From Gemmatimonadales bacterium (GTDB taxonomy: Bacteria; Gemmatimonadota; Gemmatimonadetes; Longimicrobiales; Gaopeijiaceae), in contig REED01000119.1 in assembly GCA_007695225.1 (NCBI GenBank), positions 1-64,000 on the forward strand: 64,000 nt of DNA, in the 5' to 3' direction. Positions 53,123-61,634 of this stretch are shown one piece after another. Under the pieces are notes generated by a model. The model was not told the DNA's origin and searched no databases. It saw only the letters and a program-made list of their open reading frames with translations. A program made the translations under genes and the position numbers. Every line of letters starts with the position of its first letter. Position 1 is the first letter of the stretch.

Positions 53123-54145
53123 TCAGGCGGCTGCCTCCTCCTCACAGGTGGCTCCGAGGATGATATACTCCACGCCACCCACCTCCGTGCCCTCGGGAAC
53201 GGGTACCGTGGTAGGCGTGACCTCCGCGTCCCAGGTGAGGATCCACCCGTCCAGGACCACCTCCTCCCAGTATCCCAGGGCGTAGTCATCGGCCCAGAGG
53301 ACGGGGATGGAGAAGCTCCCCTCGCCGGAGGTGCTTCCCACGGCCTGGATGGGCTGGTTCTCGTCGTCCACCAGGTTGAGGGCGGTGGCGGTGGGATAGA
53401 AGTCCTCGAGGGTCCGCTCCGCCCCCCCGCAGACGGGGAGCTGGATGGGCTCATTGGTGTCCGGATCCAGGGCCAGGTTCACCTCCCCCACGATCCAGGA
53501 CCCCAGCTCCCCGTCTTCGATCTCCTGGGGTAGAGCCACGGCCCCCTTGATCACCGGCCGCATCACCCACCGCCCCGACTGTCCGGCCTGGCGCCCGAAG
53601 CTCTGGGCCACGTCGAAGTCCAGGAGGAGGCCGTTCGCCCCCTCATGCAACTCCACGCCGCCGGGGATCTGGACCTTGATCCCGGTCTGGGCGCAACTCG
53701 GGCAGTGGAGGGTCCCGGTGGTGGGAAGGCCGAAGGGATGCTCCGCCCCACCCTGGGCATAGACCCGACCATCCACCGTTTCCAGGACCGCGCCCCCGAT
53801 GATGAACCGCACCTGGCTGTAGCGCCCCTGCGGGAGCTCGTAGTCCTCCACCAGGAGGAGCACGTCATCCTGGAGATCCAGGAGGCTGATGAGCTCGGTG
53901 GGCTCCTCCAGGAGGGAGATGGGACCGCCCTCACCCCCCACGAGCTGCACGCCCAGCACCTCCACCCACACGTCCTCCACCTCTCCCGGTGCGTCGGTGA
54001 GGTAGACGGAAAGGGTTGTCACACCGTCCGGGGGTGCGTCGAGGGGGGGGTCGGTCAGGGCATCATCACATCCGGCGGGAACCAGCACCGCCAGAAGGAG
54101 GGGAAGTCCCCATCGGGATGTCCTTCGTATCCTGTTTACCTGCAT
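53123..54145 (-). CDS. DUF4382 lipoprotein
   Basis: The start MQVNRIRRTSRWG has a good ribosome site (GGAGGG) and a signal with lipobox VPAGC. The mature part begins with the DUF4382 pattern TTLSVYLTDAPGEVEDVWVEV and continues through YSQVRFIIGGAVLE and GIKVQIPGGVEL. A second carboxypeptidase-like part follows (about 220-335). Three cysteines (CPSC and CGG) could bridge. Outer-membrane or surface protein of unknown role. Its sigma-54-like promoter suggests regulated expression. Confidence 0.82.
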   Translation of the reverse strand: MQVNRIRRTSRWGLPLLLAVLVPAGCDDALTDPPLDAPPDGVTTLSVYLTDAPGEVEDVWVEVLGVQLVGGEGGPISLLEEPTELISLLDLQDDVLLLVEDYELPQGRYSQVRFIIGGAVLETVDGRVYAQGGAEHPFGLPTTGTLHCPSCAQTGIKVQIPGGVELHEGANGLLLDFDVAQSFGRQAGQSGRWVMRPVIKGAVALPQEIEDGELGSWIVGEVNLALDPDTNEPIQLPVCGGAERTLEDFYPTATALNLVDDENQPIQAVGSTSGEGSFSIPVLWADDYALGYWEEVVLDGWILTWDAEVTPTTVPVPEGTEVGGVEYIILGATCEEEAAA

Positions 54146-54210
54146 CGGTTGCCCTCCGGGCTCGATTTCGGTCGCGGATCGGTGTTCTCTTGTCTCGGCC
54201 TTGTAACAGA

Positions 54211-54225
54211 GCCAGATCCGTGCCA
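54211..54225 (-). promoter_or_regulatory. Sigma-54-like promoter of the DUF4382 gene
   Basis: TGGCACGGATCTGGC on the minus strand has a perfect -24 element (TGGCACG) with GG and GC 10 bases apart; the -12 element is TGGC instead of TTGC. The predicted transcript start (near 54199) leaves a leader of about 54 bases with a good ribosome site. Confidence 0.6.
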
Positions 54226-54305
54226 GGCTGCCCAACTCCGGAAATAGGGCATTCCGGCACTGAATCCGGAAAGGAGACGGAAAAGAAGTTCAAGATGTGT
54301 GTGGA

Positions 54306-54342
54306 ATTCTTTCCGGATCTCGGACCGGGTTACCGAAAGAAT
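54306..54342. promoter_or_regulatory. Dyad upstream of the DUF4382 promoter
   Basis: ATTCTTTC and GAAAGAAT form an 8-bp inverted repeat around a 21-base centre, about 107-143 bases upstream of the predicted start. The distance fits an activator site for sigma-54 transcription. Confidence 0.4.
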
Positions 54343-54617
54343 CCGGATCCTGATTCCCTCCTGACCTCTTCCAACTCCAGCCTGATGTCCGGTATCCCCC
54401 TCCTCCCACTCCTCCCTTCCGGGACTATCCTCGGGATAGGGGCACGGCGCCGGAGAGGAGGGATCTTGTGCCCCTGCACTGGACCCATGGGGTCATCGGG
54501 TTGATTTTCCGGGACCCGTTCGATTCCGGCACTCCTCCGTCGTGCCGGGGTCTGTAGGATTGGGTCCGCCCTTCCCTGCGGTCCGGAGCGGCCTCGTCCT
54601 GCGGTCCCGGAGCCAAC

Positions 54618-55142
54618 GTGAAACCCTTACAACCCAGTCTGGACCCGGCCATCATCCGGGCGGCGGCTCGCCTCCTCGAGGAGGATCCGGCGATCTCCAA
54701 CCTCCGGATGCTTCAGCGTCTCGCCCTGCGCTTTGGTCCGAAGCTCACGCAGGCGGTCCATGTGACCCGCGTGGAACGTCGGATTCGGGAACCCGCCCTC
54801 CTCCTGATCCGAACCGGTGCCCTGAATGGGGAGCCCGCGGACCTCGCCGAAGGGACGGAAGTCGCCAGGGAACCAGAAGTCGCCAGGGAACCAGAAGTCG
54901 CCAGGAAGCCGGATGTCTCGATAACGGCGGAAGCGAGCCCGACACCCTCCAGAGACCCGGGTAGGCCATCGGGCCGTAGGAGGAAGCGAGGTCGGGATCC
55001 CAGGGTCACCCAAGACGTAGAAGACGCCCTGATCAAGGCCTTCGCCCTGGGGGCCGCCACCGAAACACCGGTGGAGATCGTGGAAGCCTTCCGGAAGCTG
55101 GACGTCCTTCGACGAAAGCTTCGCACCCGGCTGGCGGATTAA
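54618..55142 (+). CDS. Hypothetical protein with helical ends and a repeat linker
   Basis: A GTG start gives 174 residues. The N-terminal third is helical (PAIIRAAARLLEEDPAISNL). The middle is a low-complexity linker with three 6-residue units (EVAREP) coded by 18-base repeats and a basic run (GRRRKRGRDPR). The C-terminal 55 residues are helical again (VEDALIKAFALGAATETPVE). It has no signal or membrane helix. I do not recognise it; the basic linker might contact nucleic acid. Confidence 0.55.
   Translation: MKPLQPSLDPAIIRAAARLLEEDPAISNLRMLQRLALRFGPKLTQAVHVTRVERRIREPALLLIRTGALNGEPADLAEGTEVAREPEVAREPEVARKPDVSITAEASPTPSRDPGRPSGRRRKRGRDPRVTQDVEDALIKAFALGAATETPVEIVEAFRKLDVLRRKLRTRLAD
54858..54911 (+). 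repeat. 18-bp tandem repeat (3 copies)
   Basis: GAAGTCGCCAGGGAACCA occurs twice perfectly and once with small changes, inside the hypothetical gene. Confidence 0.92.
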
Positions 55143-55208
55143 CGCCCACCCAACCAGAATGCACGTTTCCATCCCCCCCTGATTCCGACAAAGGAACGGG
55201 AAGCGTGC

Positions 55209-56522
55209 ATGAGTGAATCCGACGAAGGTCCCCTCCAGACCTCTCCCCTGACCCGACTTCCCACCGGGACGTTCTGGCAGAGCTTCGGACCGGGGCTCAT
55301 CTTCGCCGGGACCGCCATCGGGGTCTCCCACCTGGTCCAGGCCACCCGGGCCGGGGCCAGCATGGGCTTCGGGCTGGCAGGAGTGATCCTCCTGGCCCTC
55401 ATCTTCAAGTACCCCTTCTTCGAGTACGGCCCCCGCTACGCCGCCGCCACCGGGATGAGCCTGGTGGAGGGATACCGCCGCATCGGACGATGGGCCCTCT
55501 GGCTCTACCTGATCATCGTCCTGGGGACCGGGGTGATCACCCAGACGGCCATCGTGCTCTTCGCTTCCTTCCTCATCCTCTACGCACTGGGGATCGACGG
55601 CTACACCACCCTCGCCGCCGCCCTCCTCTACGGGTCGTGCGGGCTCCTCCTCTGGCGAGGGCGCTTCAGGGCCCTGGATCTGGCCATCAAGGTCATGCTC
55701 CTGGCCCTGACCATCTCCACCCTCATCGCCGCCGTCCTCGTCCTTCCCCGGGCCGACTTCTCCTCTTTCAGCCTGGCCTGGCCCCCTGCGGGCACGGTGA
55801 CCTTCGGCTTCCTCCTGGCCCTCATGGGGTGGATGCCCTCGGATATCGCCGCAGCGGTCTATACCTCCCTCTGGAGCCTGGCCAAGGACCGGACCTCGGG
55901 GGTGCGTGCCTCGGTGAAGATCGCCCGCCTGGATTTCTTCGTGGGGTACGCCGGCACCAGCATCCTGGCCTTCGCCTTCGTCCTCCTTGGGGCGGCACTC
56001 ATGTTCGGGTCGGGCCTGACCTTCAGCCCCGAGGGCCCGGTCTTCTCCACCCAGCTCGTGGAACTGTACACCACCACCTTCGGGGGCTGGATCCGGCCCA
56101 TCATCCTGGTGCTTGTCCTCACCACCATGTTCTCCACCACCCTCACGGTCCTGGATGGGTTTCCCCGGGTCATCGACCGGGCCATCGCCCTCATCGCCGT
56201 GGACGACCCCGCCCTCACCGCCAACCGGGACCCTGGAAGGATCTACTGGGTGGCCTTCGGGGCCCTGGGCACCGGGGTGGTGCTCCTCCTGGCCTTCTTC
56301 CGGGGGAACCTCACCACCATGATCGATGTGGCCACGGGACTGGCCTTCCTCACGGGCCCGGTCCTGGGGTACCTGAACCTGCGGGCGGTGACCTCGCCGG
56401 AAGTCCCCGAGGAGCACCGCCCCGGGAGGGCCATGCGCCTCTTCTCGTACTTCGGCCTGGTCCTCCTCAGCGTCATCGCCATGGCCTTTCTGGTGAACCA
56501 GGCGAGGGCCCTCCTTCTCTGA
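55209..56522 (+). CDS. Nramp-like transporter without canonical metal motifs
   Basis: The 437-residue protein has about 11 membrane helices and clear Nramp likeness (SFGPGLIFAGTAIGVSHLVQ near the start). The Nramp TM1 metal motif DPGN is missing; the aligned region reads AIGVSHLVQATRAG. In TM6 the usual MPHN is MPSD (GWMPSDIAAAVYTSLW). Both substitutions lie at residues known to bind manganese or iron in canonical Nramp. The protein therefore probably moves something else or uses another coordination. Confidence 0.85.
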   Translation: MSESDEGPLQTSPLTRLPTGTFWQSFGPGLIFAGTAIGVSHLVQATRAGASMGFGLAGVILLALIFKYPFFEYGPRYAAATGMSLVEGYRRIGRWALWLYLIIVLGTGVITQTAIVLFASFLILYALGIDGYTTLAAALLYGSCGLLLWRGRFRALDLAIKVMLLALTISTLIAAVLVLPRADFSSFSLAWPPAGTVTFGFLLALMGWMPSDIAAAVYTSLWSLAKDRTSGVRASVKIARLDFFVGYAGTSILAFAFVLLGAALMFGSGLTFSPEGPVFSTQLVELYTTTFGGWIRPIILVLVLTTMFSTTLTVLDGFPRVIDRAIALIAVDDPALTANRDPGRIYWVAFGALGTGVVLLLAFFRGNLTTMIDVATGLAFLTGPVLGYLNLRAVTSPEVPEEHRPGRAMRLFSYFGLVLLSVIAMAFLVNQARALLL

Positions 56523-56752
56523 GGGAAGGATCCCGCCACGAGGAAGCAGGCGGGTCGGGTTCGTCCCGGCCCGGGGGAGGTGGATCCGAAAGGTGTTGCC
56601 CCTGCCGTCCCAAGCCAAAGGGGAAGGGGGATGAACTTCTCTCCAGCTCCAGCCCCCCGCTCCCTTGCCCTTCCCCTCCCTGCACCGCAGGATGATCGCT
56701 GTCGCCGAGCCCCCCGACCGTCCCCCTCCCTCCACCGAACCGGAAAGGTCCC

Positions 56753-57571
56753 ATGTTTCGCACCGGAGCCCTCGTCCTCGTCTCACTCCTCACCGTGGCC
56801 TGCGGATCCGACGCATCGGGAGACCGAGGGGATACGGAATCCCCCGCAGGCGAGTCCGCGATCGGAGAGCCGGCGGCCGGCCCCGCCTACTCCTTCTCGG
56901 ACCCCGATGTAACCCGGGTCTACCAGCGGATGATGTCCGCCATCGCTCCGGAGAACGGGTGGGAGCGGGCCAGGTACCTGGAGTTCGACCGGGGTTCGCC
57001 GGGGGGGAGCGTCCGTCGTCACCGATGGGATCGATGGGAGGGGCGGGCCCGGGTGGAAGCCGAGGTGGAGGGCGGAACCATGGTAGCCCTGTTCGAGACC
57101 GATCGCCCCGCCGAGGGAAGGGTCTGGCTGGACGGGACCGAGGTGATGGGTGAGGACGCCTCGGCGCTCCTCGCCCGCGCCTACCGGACCCACATCAACG
57201 ACGGCTACTGGCTCCTCATGCCCTTCAAATGGGACGACCCGGGGGTCACCACCCGATACCTGGGATCCCAGGAGGACGAGGACGGCCGGCAATGGGAGGT
57301 GGTGGAGCTCGCGTTCGACGACGGGATCGGGATCACGCCCCAGAACATGTACCATGCCTTCGTGAGCATGGAGACGGGGCGGATGGAGCGTTGGCACCAC
57401 TTCGCGAATCCCGAGGCATCCCCATCCCCGTCGGAATGGACGGAGTGGCGGCGCTACGGCCCCATCGAGCTGGCCCAGAACCGGAGGGTGGAGGGGGAAA
57501 TCCGGAGCCAGTTCCCCCACCTGCGGGTCGAGACTTCCGTTCCGGAAGGCGCGCTGGACCCTCCCGCCTGA
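56753..57571 (+). CDS. DUF6503-like lipoprotein
   Basis: A short lipoprotein signal (MFRTGALVLVSLLTVACGS, lipobox TVAC) leads to a 250-residue mature part. Segments such as HRWDRWEGRARVEAEV and NDGYWLLMPFKWDDPGV resemble DUF6503 proteins, which have a lipoprotein-carrier-like fold. Its stop lies in a small hairpin (CCCGCC-TGA-GGCGGG). The family match is by memory and is tentative. Confidence 0.65.
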   Translation: MFRTGALVLVSLLTVACGSDASGDRGDTESPAGESAIGEPAAGPAYSFSDPDVTRVYQRMMSAIAPENGWERARYLEFDRGSPGGSVRRHRWDRWEGRARVEAEVEGGTMVALFETDRPAEGRVWLDGTEVMGEDASALLARAYRTHINDGYWLLMPFKWDDPGVTTRYLGSQEDEDGRQWEVVELAFDDGIGITPQNMYHAFVSMETGRMERWHHFANPEASPSPSEWTEWRRYGPIELAQNRRVEGEIRSQFPHLRVETSVPEGALDPPA

Positions 57572-57598
57572 GGCGGGGCTGCAGAGCATGGAACGCCC

Positions 57599-59128
57599 TC
57601 ACCCACCCTCGGGGGTGCCATCCTCCAGTCGTCGGTAGAGGGTCCGCCGACTGATCCCCAGAAGACCCGCCGCCTTCCGCTTGTTGCCCCCGGTCCGCTC
57701 CAGGACGAGGCGGACGTAGCTGTGTTCCAGTTCCCGCAGGGAGGGCAGCTTCTCCCCTGGGAAGAGGGCGGCCAGGGGGACATGGGGCCCTCCGGGTGGG
57801 TTTCCGGTCCGTGCCGCACCGGGGGAGTCCGATCCCGACGGCTCCTGGGAGCCACCCCCGGTTTCCCTCGACTCCCCCCTCCCGCCCCCCTGGATCCTTT
57901 GGCGATCGGCCTCGGCCTCCAGGATCCGGGCCGGGAGGTGGCGGGGCTCCAGGGTCGACCCCTCGGCGAAGGTGACAGCGCGCTCCAATGCATTGTCCAG
58001 CTCCCTCACGTTCCCGGGAAAAGGATAGCGCCGGAGGGCGTCCAGGAACTCCGATCCGGAACGGGGAGGCGTCCGCCCCAGGCGCGCGGCGTGGCGACGG
58101 ATGAAGCGAGCGGCGAGAAGCTCCAGGTCCTCTCCCCGTTCACGGAGGGGCGGAACCACCATCCGGAAGGTCTCCAGCCGGTAGAAGAGGTCGGCCCGGA
58201 ATCGCCCGGCATCCATGGCTTCCCGCAGATCCTGGTTCGTGGCGGCCACCACCCGGACATCCACCTTGGTTGGCCGATCCTTTCCCACGGGTCGCACCGC
58301 GCCCTCCTGGAGGACCCGGAGGAGCTTGGCCTGCAGCTTCAGGGGCATTTCACCGATCTCGTCCAGGAGGAGGGTCCCCCCGGAGGCCTCCTGGAAGAGA
58401 CCCGGGCGGGCCCGGGTGGCCCCCGAGAAGGCGCCCTTCACATGGCCGAAGAACTCGCTCTCCAGAAGAGCGGCGGGAACGCCGGCACAGTTCACGGCCA
58501 AAAACGGCCCGTCCGCCCGGGGGCCCTCCTCGTGCACGGCCCGGGCCGCCAACTCCTTCCCCACGCCGCTCTCCCCCTGGATGAGTACCGGGCCCTGCCC
58601 CCGACCCACCTGGGCCAGGTCCCGGAAGAGGGCGACCATGGGGGGGCTGCGTCCCACCATTCCATGGAAATCGTCCCCTTCCAGGGCCTCCCGATACCGG
58701 GCCACCTCCTGCCGGAGTCGGCGATTCTCCAGGATCCGGGCCACCCGGACCGCCAGGTGGTCCAGGTCCAGGGGCTTGGTGAGGAAGTCGTCGGCCCCCT
58801 CCTTCAGCGCCTCCACCGCCTGGTCGATGGTCCCGAAGGCCGTGACCAGGAGGACGGCCGGGGGAGATTTCCGCCCACGAAGCCAGCGGAGTAGCTCGAG
58901 GCCATCCGCTCCCGGGAGGCGGAGGTCGGTGAGGACCAGGTCCACAGGTTCTTCGGCCAGGAACGCCATGGCCTCCTCGGCGGAGGCGGCCCCGCCGACG
59001 TCGAGTCCTTCATCGGTGAGGGCATCCTTCAGAAGGGCGCGAAGGGACCGGTCGTCCTCCACCACAAGGACCCTTCTCCCATTCCCTTCCGCCGGGTCAT
59101 TCATGGGCTCACGGTTCGGCTCACCCAT
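57599..59128 (-). CDS. Sigma-54-dependent response regulator (ZraR/NtrC type)
   Basis: Receiver (VLTDLRLPGADGLELL, phospho-Asp), AAA+ activator (Walker A GESGVGKEL, Walker B TLLLDEIGEM), and Fis-type helix-turn-helix (NKRKAAGLLGISRRTLYRRL). The sigma-54 contact loop is GAFSGA, with Ser for the usual Thr. Start at MGEPNREP overlaps the kinase stop by 8 bases; an ATG eight codons later (MNDPAEG) is an alternative. A Gly/Ser-rich linker of about 50 residues precedes the DNA-binding part. It probably activates the divergent DUF4168 gene. Confidence 0.92.
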   Translation of the reverse strand: MGEPNREPMNDPAEGNGRRVLVVEDDRSLRALLKDALTDEGLDVGGAASAEEAMAFLAEEPVDLVLTDLRLPGADGLELLRWLRGRKSPPAVLLVTAFGTIDQAVEALKEGADDFLTKPLDLDHLAVRVARILENRRLRQEVARYREALEGDDFHGMVGRSPPMVALFRDLAQVGRGQGPVLIQGESGVGKELAARAVHEEGPRADGPFLAVNCAGVPAALLESEFFGHVKGAFSGATRARPGLFQEASGGTLLLDEIGEMPLKLQAKLLRVLQEGAVRPVGKDRPTKVDVRVVAATNQDLREAMDAGRFRADLFYRLETFRMVVPPLRERGEDLELLAARFIRRHAARLGRTPPRSGSEFLDALRRYPFPGNVRELDNALERAVTFAEGSTLEPRHLPARILEAEADRQRIQGGGRGESRETGGGSQEPSGSDSPGAARTGNPPGGPHVPLAALFPGEKLPSLRELEHSYVRLVLERTGGNKRKAAGLLGISRRTLYRRLEDGTPEGG

Positions 59129-60629
59129 CCCTGGCCCCCGCATCCGATTCCCCGGCGGCCCGGGGGAGGAGGATCCGAAACCGGGCGCCACCGAGGGGGC
59201 TTCGGTCCACTTCCACCCGTCCGCCATGGGCGTCCACGATCCCGTGGACCACCGCCAGGCCCAACCCCGTTCCCTGGCCGGTGGGCTTGGTGGTGAAGAA
59301 GGGCTCGAAGATCCGGGATCCGATTTCCGGGGGGATTCCCGGACCGTCGTCTTCCACCTCGATCCGGACCTCCCCCTCCTGCTCGTCCCATCCGACCCGA
59401 ACCTCGCCGCCCTGGCTTCCGCAGGCCTGGCATGCGTTTCGGACCAGATTCGTGACCGCTTCCTCCATCCGTCGGGCATCCAGGGTGAGGCTGGGGCCGG
59501 GTCGGGGGCCACGGGTCCGGATCCGGACATCCCGCTCCTCCGCTTCCGGTGCGGCGGCGGACACGGCCCGGAGGACCATCCCCGCCACAGGGGTCGGGAT
59601 CCGCGTCCCGGTCTCGCCCCGGCCGAAGTCCAGGAGCTGGCGCACGATCCCCTCCATCCTACGGACCTGTCCCCGGATGGCTCCCAGCCCATCCCCGAGG
59701 CTCGGGCCCACGCCGGGATGGGGCAACCTACGGAGCATGCGTTGGGCCCTTCCATCGATGACGCTGAGGGGGGAGCCCAATTCGTGGGCCACACCTGATG
59801 CCAGTTCCCCCACCGCCGCCAGTTTCTCCGCATGGGCCAGCTTCCGGCGGAGTTCGACCTCATCCCGTCGACGGGCGGCGAGTTCGGATTCGGCCCCCTC
59901 CATGGCGGTGAGCATGGCGTTGAAGGCCACGGCGACTTCCGCCAGTTCCCGGGGACCCCCATCCCCCGCCCGGTGGTCCCGGTCCCCCTGCCGAACCCGG
60001 GCCATGCTCTCCCGGAGCCGGTCCAGGGGACCTCCGATGACACGATGGTGACCCCGGAGAATGAGCACCCCCACCGCGGCGAACCCCAGGAACAGGAGCC
60101 CCGCCGACTGACGGCGGATCCGCTGGATGGAGTCGTCGATGTCCCGGCGGCGACGGGTCACCTGGAGCACCCCGAGGCTCCTTCCCCAGGAGTCCGCCAG
60201 GGGTATGAAGTAGGAATAGACCCGCCGCCCTCCCGCCGAGCCGTACTCCCCCAGGCGCTGTCCCTCCGCCGCCATCTCGGTGAGTCGCTCCGGCGGCTCA
60301 CCCGGCCACCCCTCTCCGAAGGATGCGATATCCTCGCCCTCCGGGCCGTAGACGTTGACTCCGTAGACCCGACGGATCTCAAGGGCCGAGCGAAGGGCCC
60401 GGTCCACGGTGCCCGGCCGATCCAGTTCCATGGCGTGGGTCAGGGGAAGCCGGAGGGCCCGGGCCACGAGCTCCACCTCATCCTGCATCCGGGCCTCCAC
60501 CTCCCGCTCCAGTCCCATGACGGCCAGGACGGCGGCTGCACTGACCACGACGGCCAACGGGAGAAGGATGCGGAGGACGAGGCTGGTTCGAAGGCTGGTG
60601 GATCGGGGGGTCGAGGTGGAATCAGGCAT
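59121..60629 (-). CDS. Two-helix membrane sensor histidine kinase
   Basis: Two membrane helices (about 20-42 and 172-192) enclose a 130-residue periplasmic sensor domain (LTHAMELDRPGTVDRALRSA). A HAMP domain follows, then DHp with H-box VAHELGSPLSVIDG and HATPase (N box EEAVTNLVRNACQAC, G box DDGPGIPPEI, TGLGLAVVHG). The layout is that of envelope-stress kinases such as ZraS. The partner regulator overlaps its end. Confidence 0.92.
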   Translation of the reverse strand: MPDSTSTPRSTSLRTSLVLRILLPLAVVVSAAAVLAVMGLEREVEARMQDEVELVARALRLPLTHAMELDRPGTVDRALRSALEIRRVYGVNVYGPEGEDIASFGEGWPGEPPERLTEMAAEGQRLGEYGSAGGRRVYSYFIPLADSWGRSLGVLQVTRRRRDIDDSIQRIRRQSAGLLFLGFAAVGVLILRGHHRVIGGPLDRLRESMARVRQGDRDHRAGDGGPRELAEVAVAFNAMLTAMEGAESELAARRRDEVELRRKLAHAEKLAAVGELASGVAHELGSPLSVIDGRAQRMLRRLPHPGVGPSLGDGLGAIRGQVRRMEGIVRQLLDFGRGETGTRIPTPVAGMVLRAVSAAAPEAEERDVRIRTRGPRPGPSLTLDARRMEEAVTNLVRNACQACGSQGGEVRVGWDEQEGEVRIEVEDDGPGIPPEIGSRIFEPFFTTKPTGQGTGLGLAVVHGIVDAHGGRVEVDRSPLGGARFRILLPRAAGESDAGARDG

Positions 60630-60637
60630 GTACTATG

Positions 60638-60653
60638 ATGATACATGTGTCAT
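60638..60653. promoter_or_regulatory. 16-bp dyad directly upstream of the kinase start
   Basis: ATGATACATGTGTCAT is palindromic apart from one pair and lies 9 bases before the kinase start codon in an A/T-rich island. It looks like an operator for autoregulation. Confidence 0.45.
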
Positions 60654-60852
60654 AACGATACAACTCTTCGTCTGGATTGGCACACCGGAAAAGCCCTCAC
60701 TCTGGCCCCGGTCACTCCCGGGTGCACGTTTCGGAGCGATTCCCGGTGTGGGACCAGGGGAGTCCACATGGGTGGAAAGGGCCGCCGCGCGGTGGTTTTC
60801 GGGGATCCGGGGCTCCGGCCGGGCGGGCCGTTTCTCCCGTTTCGCCAGGGCG

Positions 60853-60868
60853 TGGCATAGCCCCTGCA
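60853..60868 (+). promoter_or_regulatory. Sigma-54 promoter of the DUF4168 gene
   Basis: TGGCATAGCCCCTGCA has GG and GC exactly 10 bases apart and good -24 and -12 elements. The predicted start (near 60879) leaves a 40-base leader with a ribosome site (GAGGA). Confidence 0.75.
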
Positions 60869-60918
60869 AACCCTCAAGGGCGAGTTCGAGCGACTCGTTT
60901 CCATAACCGAGGACAACC

Positions 60919-61305
60919 ATGAGAGAGCGAATGACCCGACTGATGACCCTTCCCGCCCTTGCCCTCGCCATGGCCATAGCCGCCCCCGCCGGCGTCGAAG
61001 CCCAGATGGCGGATACGCCGGACCAGGAGGAACTGGTGCAGTTCACCGAGGCCTTCCTGGAGGTGACGGACATCCGCCAGGACATGGAGGCCCAGGTGGC
61101 GCAGGTCCAGTCCCCTGAAGAGGCCAACGCCCTCCAGCAGCAGGCGAATGACCAGATGGTGGCGGTCCTGGATGAACACGGCCTGACCACCGAGCGCTAT
61201 TCCGAGATCGTGAACCTCATCAACCAGGACGAAGAGGTGCGCAACGAGTTCGAGGAACTCCTGGTGGAGTTGACCGGAGACGGTCTGGGGGGAACGCTCT
61301 TCTGA
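60919..61305 (+). CDS. Exported DUF4168 protein
   Basis: A signal peptide (LMTLPALALAMAIAAPAGVEAQ) precedes a 100-residue helical domain with DUF4168 pattern (LVQFTEAFLEVTDIRQDMEA and YSEIVNLINQDEEVRNEFEE). It is acidic, Gln-rich and lacks cysteine. It is divergent from a sensor-kinase/sigma-54 activator operon and has a sigma-54 promoter. By analogy with ZraP, it could be a periplasmic stress chaperone or metal-binding protein, although the sequence is not homologous to ZraP by eye. Confidence 0.83.
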   Translation: MRERMTRLMTLPALALAMAIAAPAGVEAQMADTPDQEELVQFTEAFLEVTDIRQDMEAQVAQVQSPEEANALQQQANDQMVAVLDEHGLTTERYSEIVNLINQDEEVRNEFEELLVELTGDGLGGTLF

Positions 61306-61349
61306 CCCCTGTCCAGTGAATCGGAAGGCCGGAGGAATCCGGTCGTTTC

Positions 61350-61398
61350 ACCGCGCGAACCCGGAGCCCCCCTTGCGAGGGCTTCGGGTTCGCGCGGT
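61350..61398 (+). terminator. Long hairpin after the DUF4168 gene
   Basis: ACCGCGCGAACCCGGAGCCC pairs with its partner ending CGGGTTCGCGCGGT over 20 bp with one mismatch and a short loop. It lies 45 bases past the stop. No strong U-run follows, but the stem is long enough to stop or stabilise the transcript. Confidence 0.6.
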
Positions 61399-61634
61399 TG
61401 GGGTATTGCCCGGTTGGGGCACGCTTCAGGTGGGACCACCCGCCGGACCCCACGTGCCGGACCATCCACCCCCGGATCCGGGATATTCGTCGGGGCCCCT
61501 GGGGGCTCGTCTCCATCGCCATCGACAATCGGCGAGGGGGCGGCCTCACCCCGATGGTGCGCCTGGAACCGGTGGGAGGCCGCTGACGGCACCCATCGAA
61601 TCGGGCCGTCGGGGGGAGAATCCCTGCAAGAATT

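Larger units (their letters stand above)
54146..54617. other. Non-coding region between divergent genes, relatively A/T-rich
   Basis: About 470 bases without a gene. It holds the sigma-54-like promoter (54211-54225) and a dyad at 54306-54342; the word TCCGGA or ATCCGG recurs at least six times. Confidence 0.6.

Noticed and set aside
60672-60695. TGGCAC in the kinase/DUF4168 spacer as a second sigma-54 promoter
   Set aside because: The GG to GC distance is 12 bases, not 10, so it does not fit a -24/-12 promoter.
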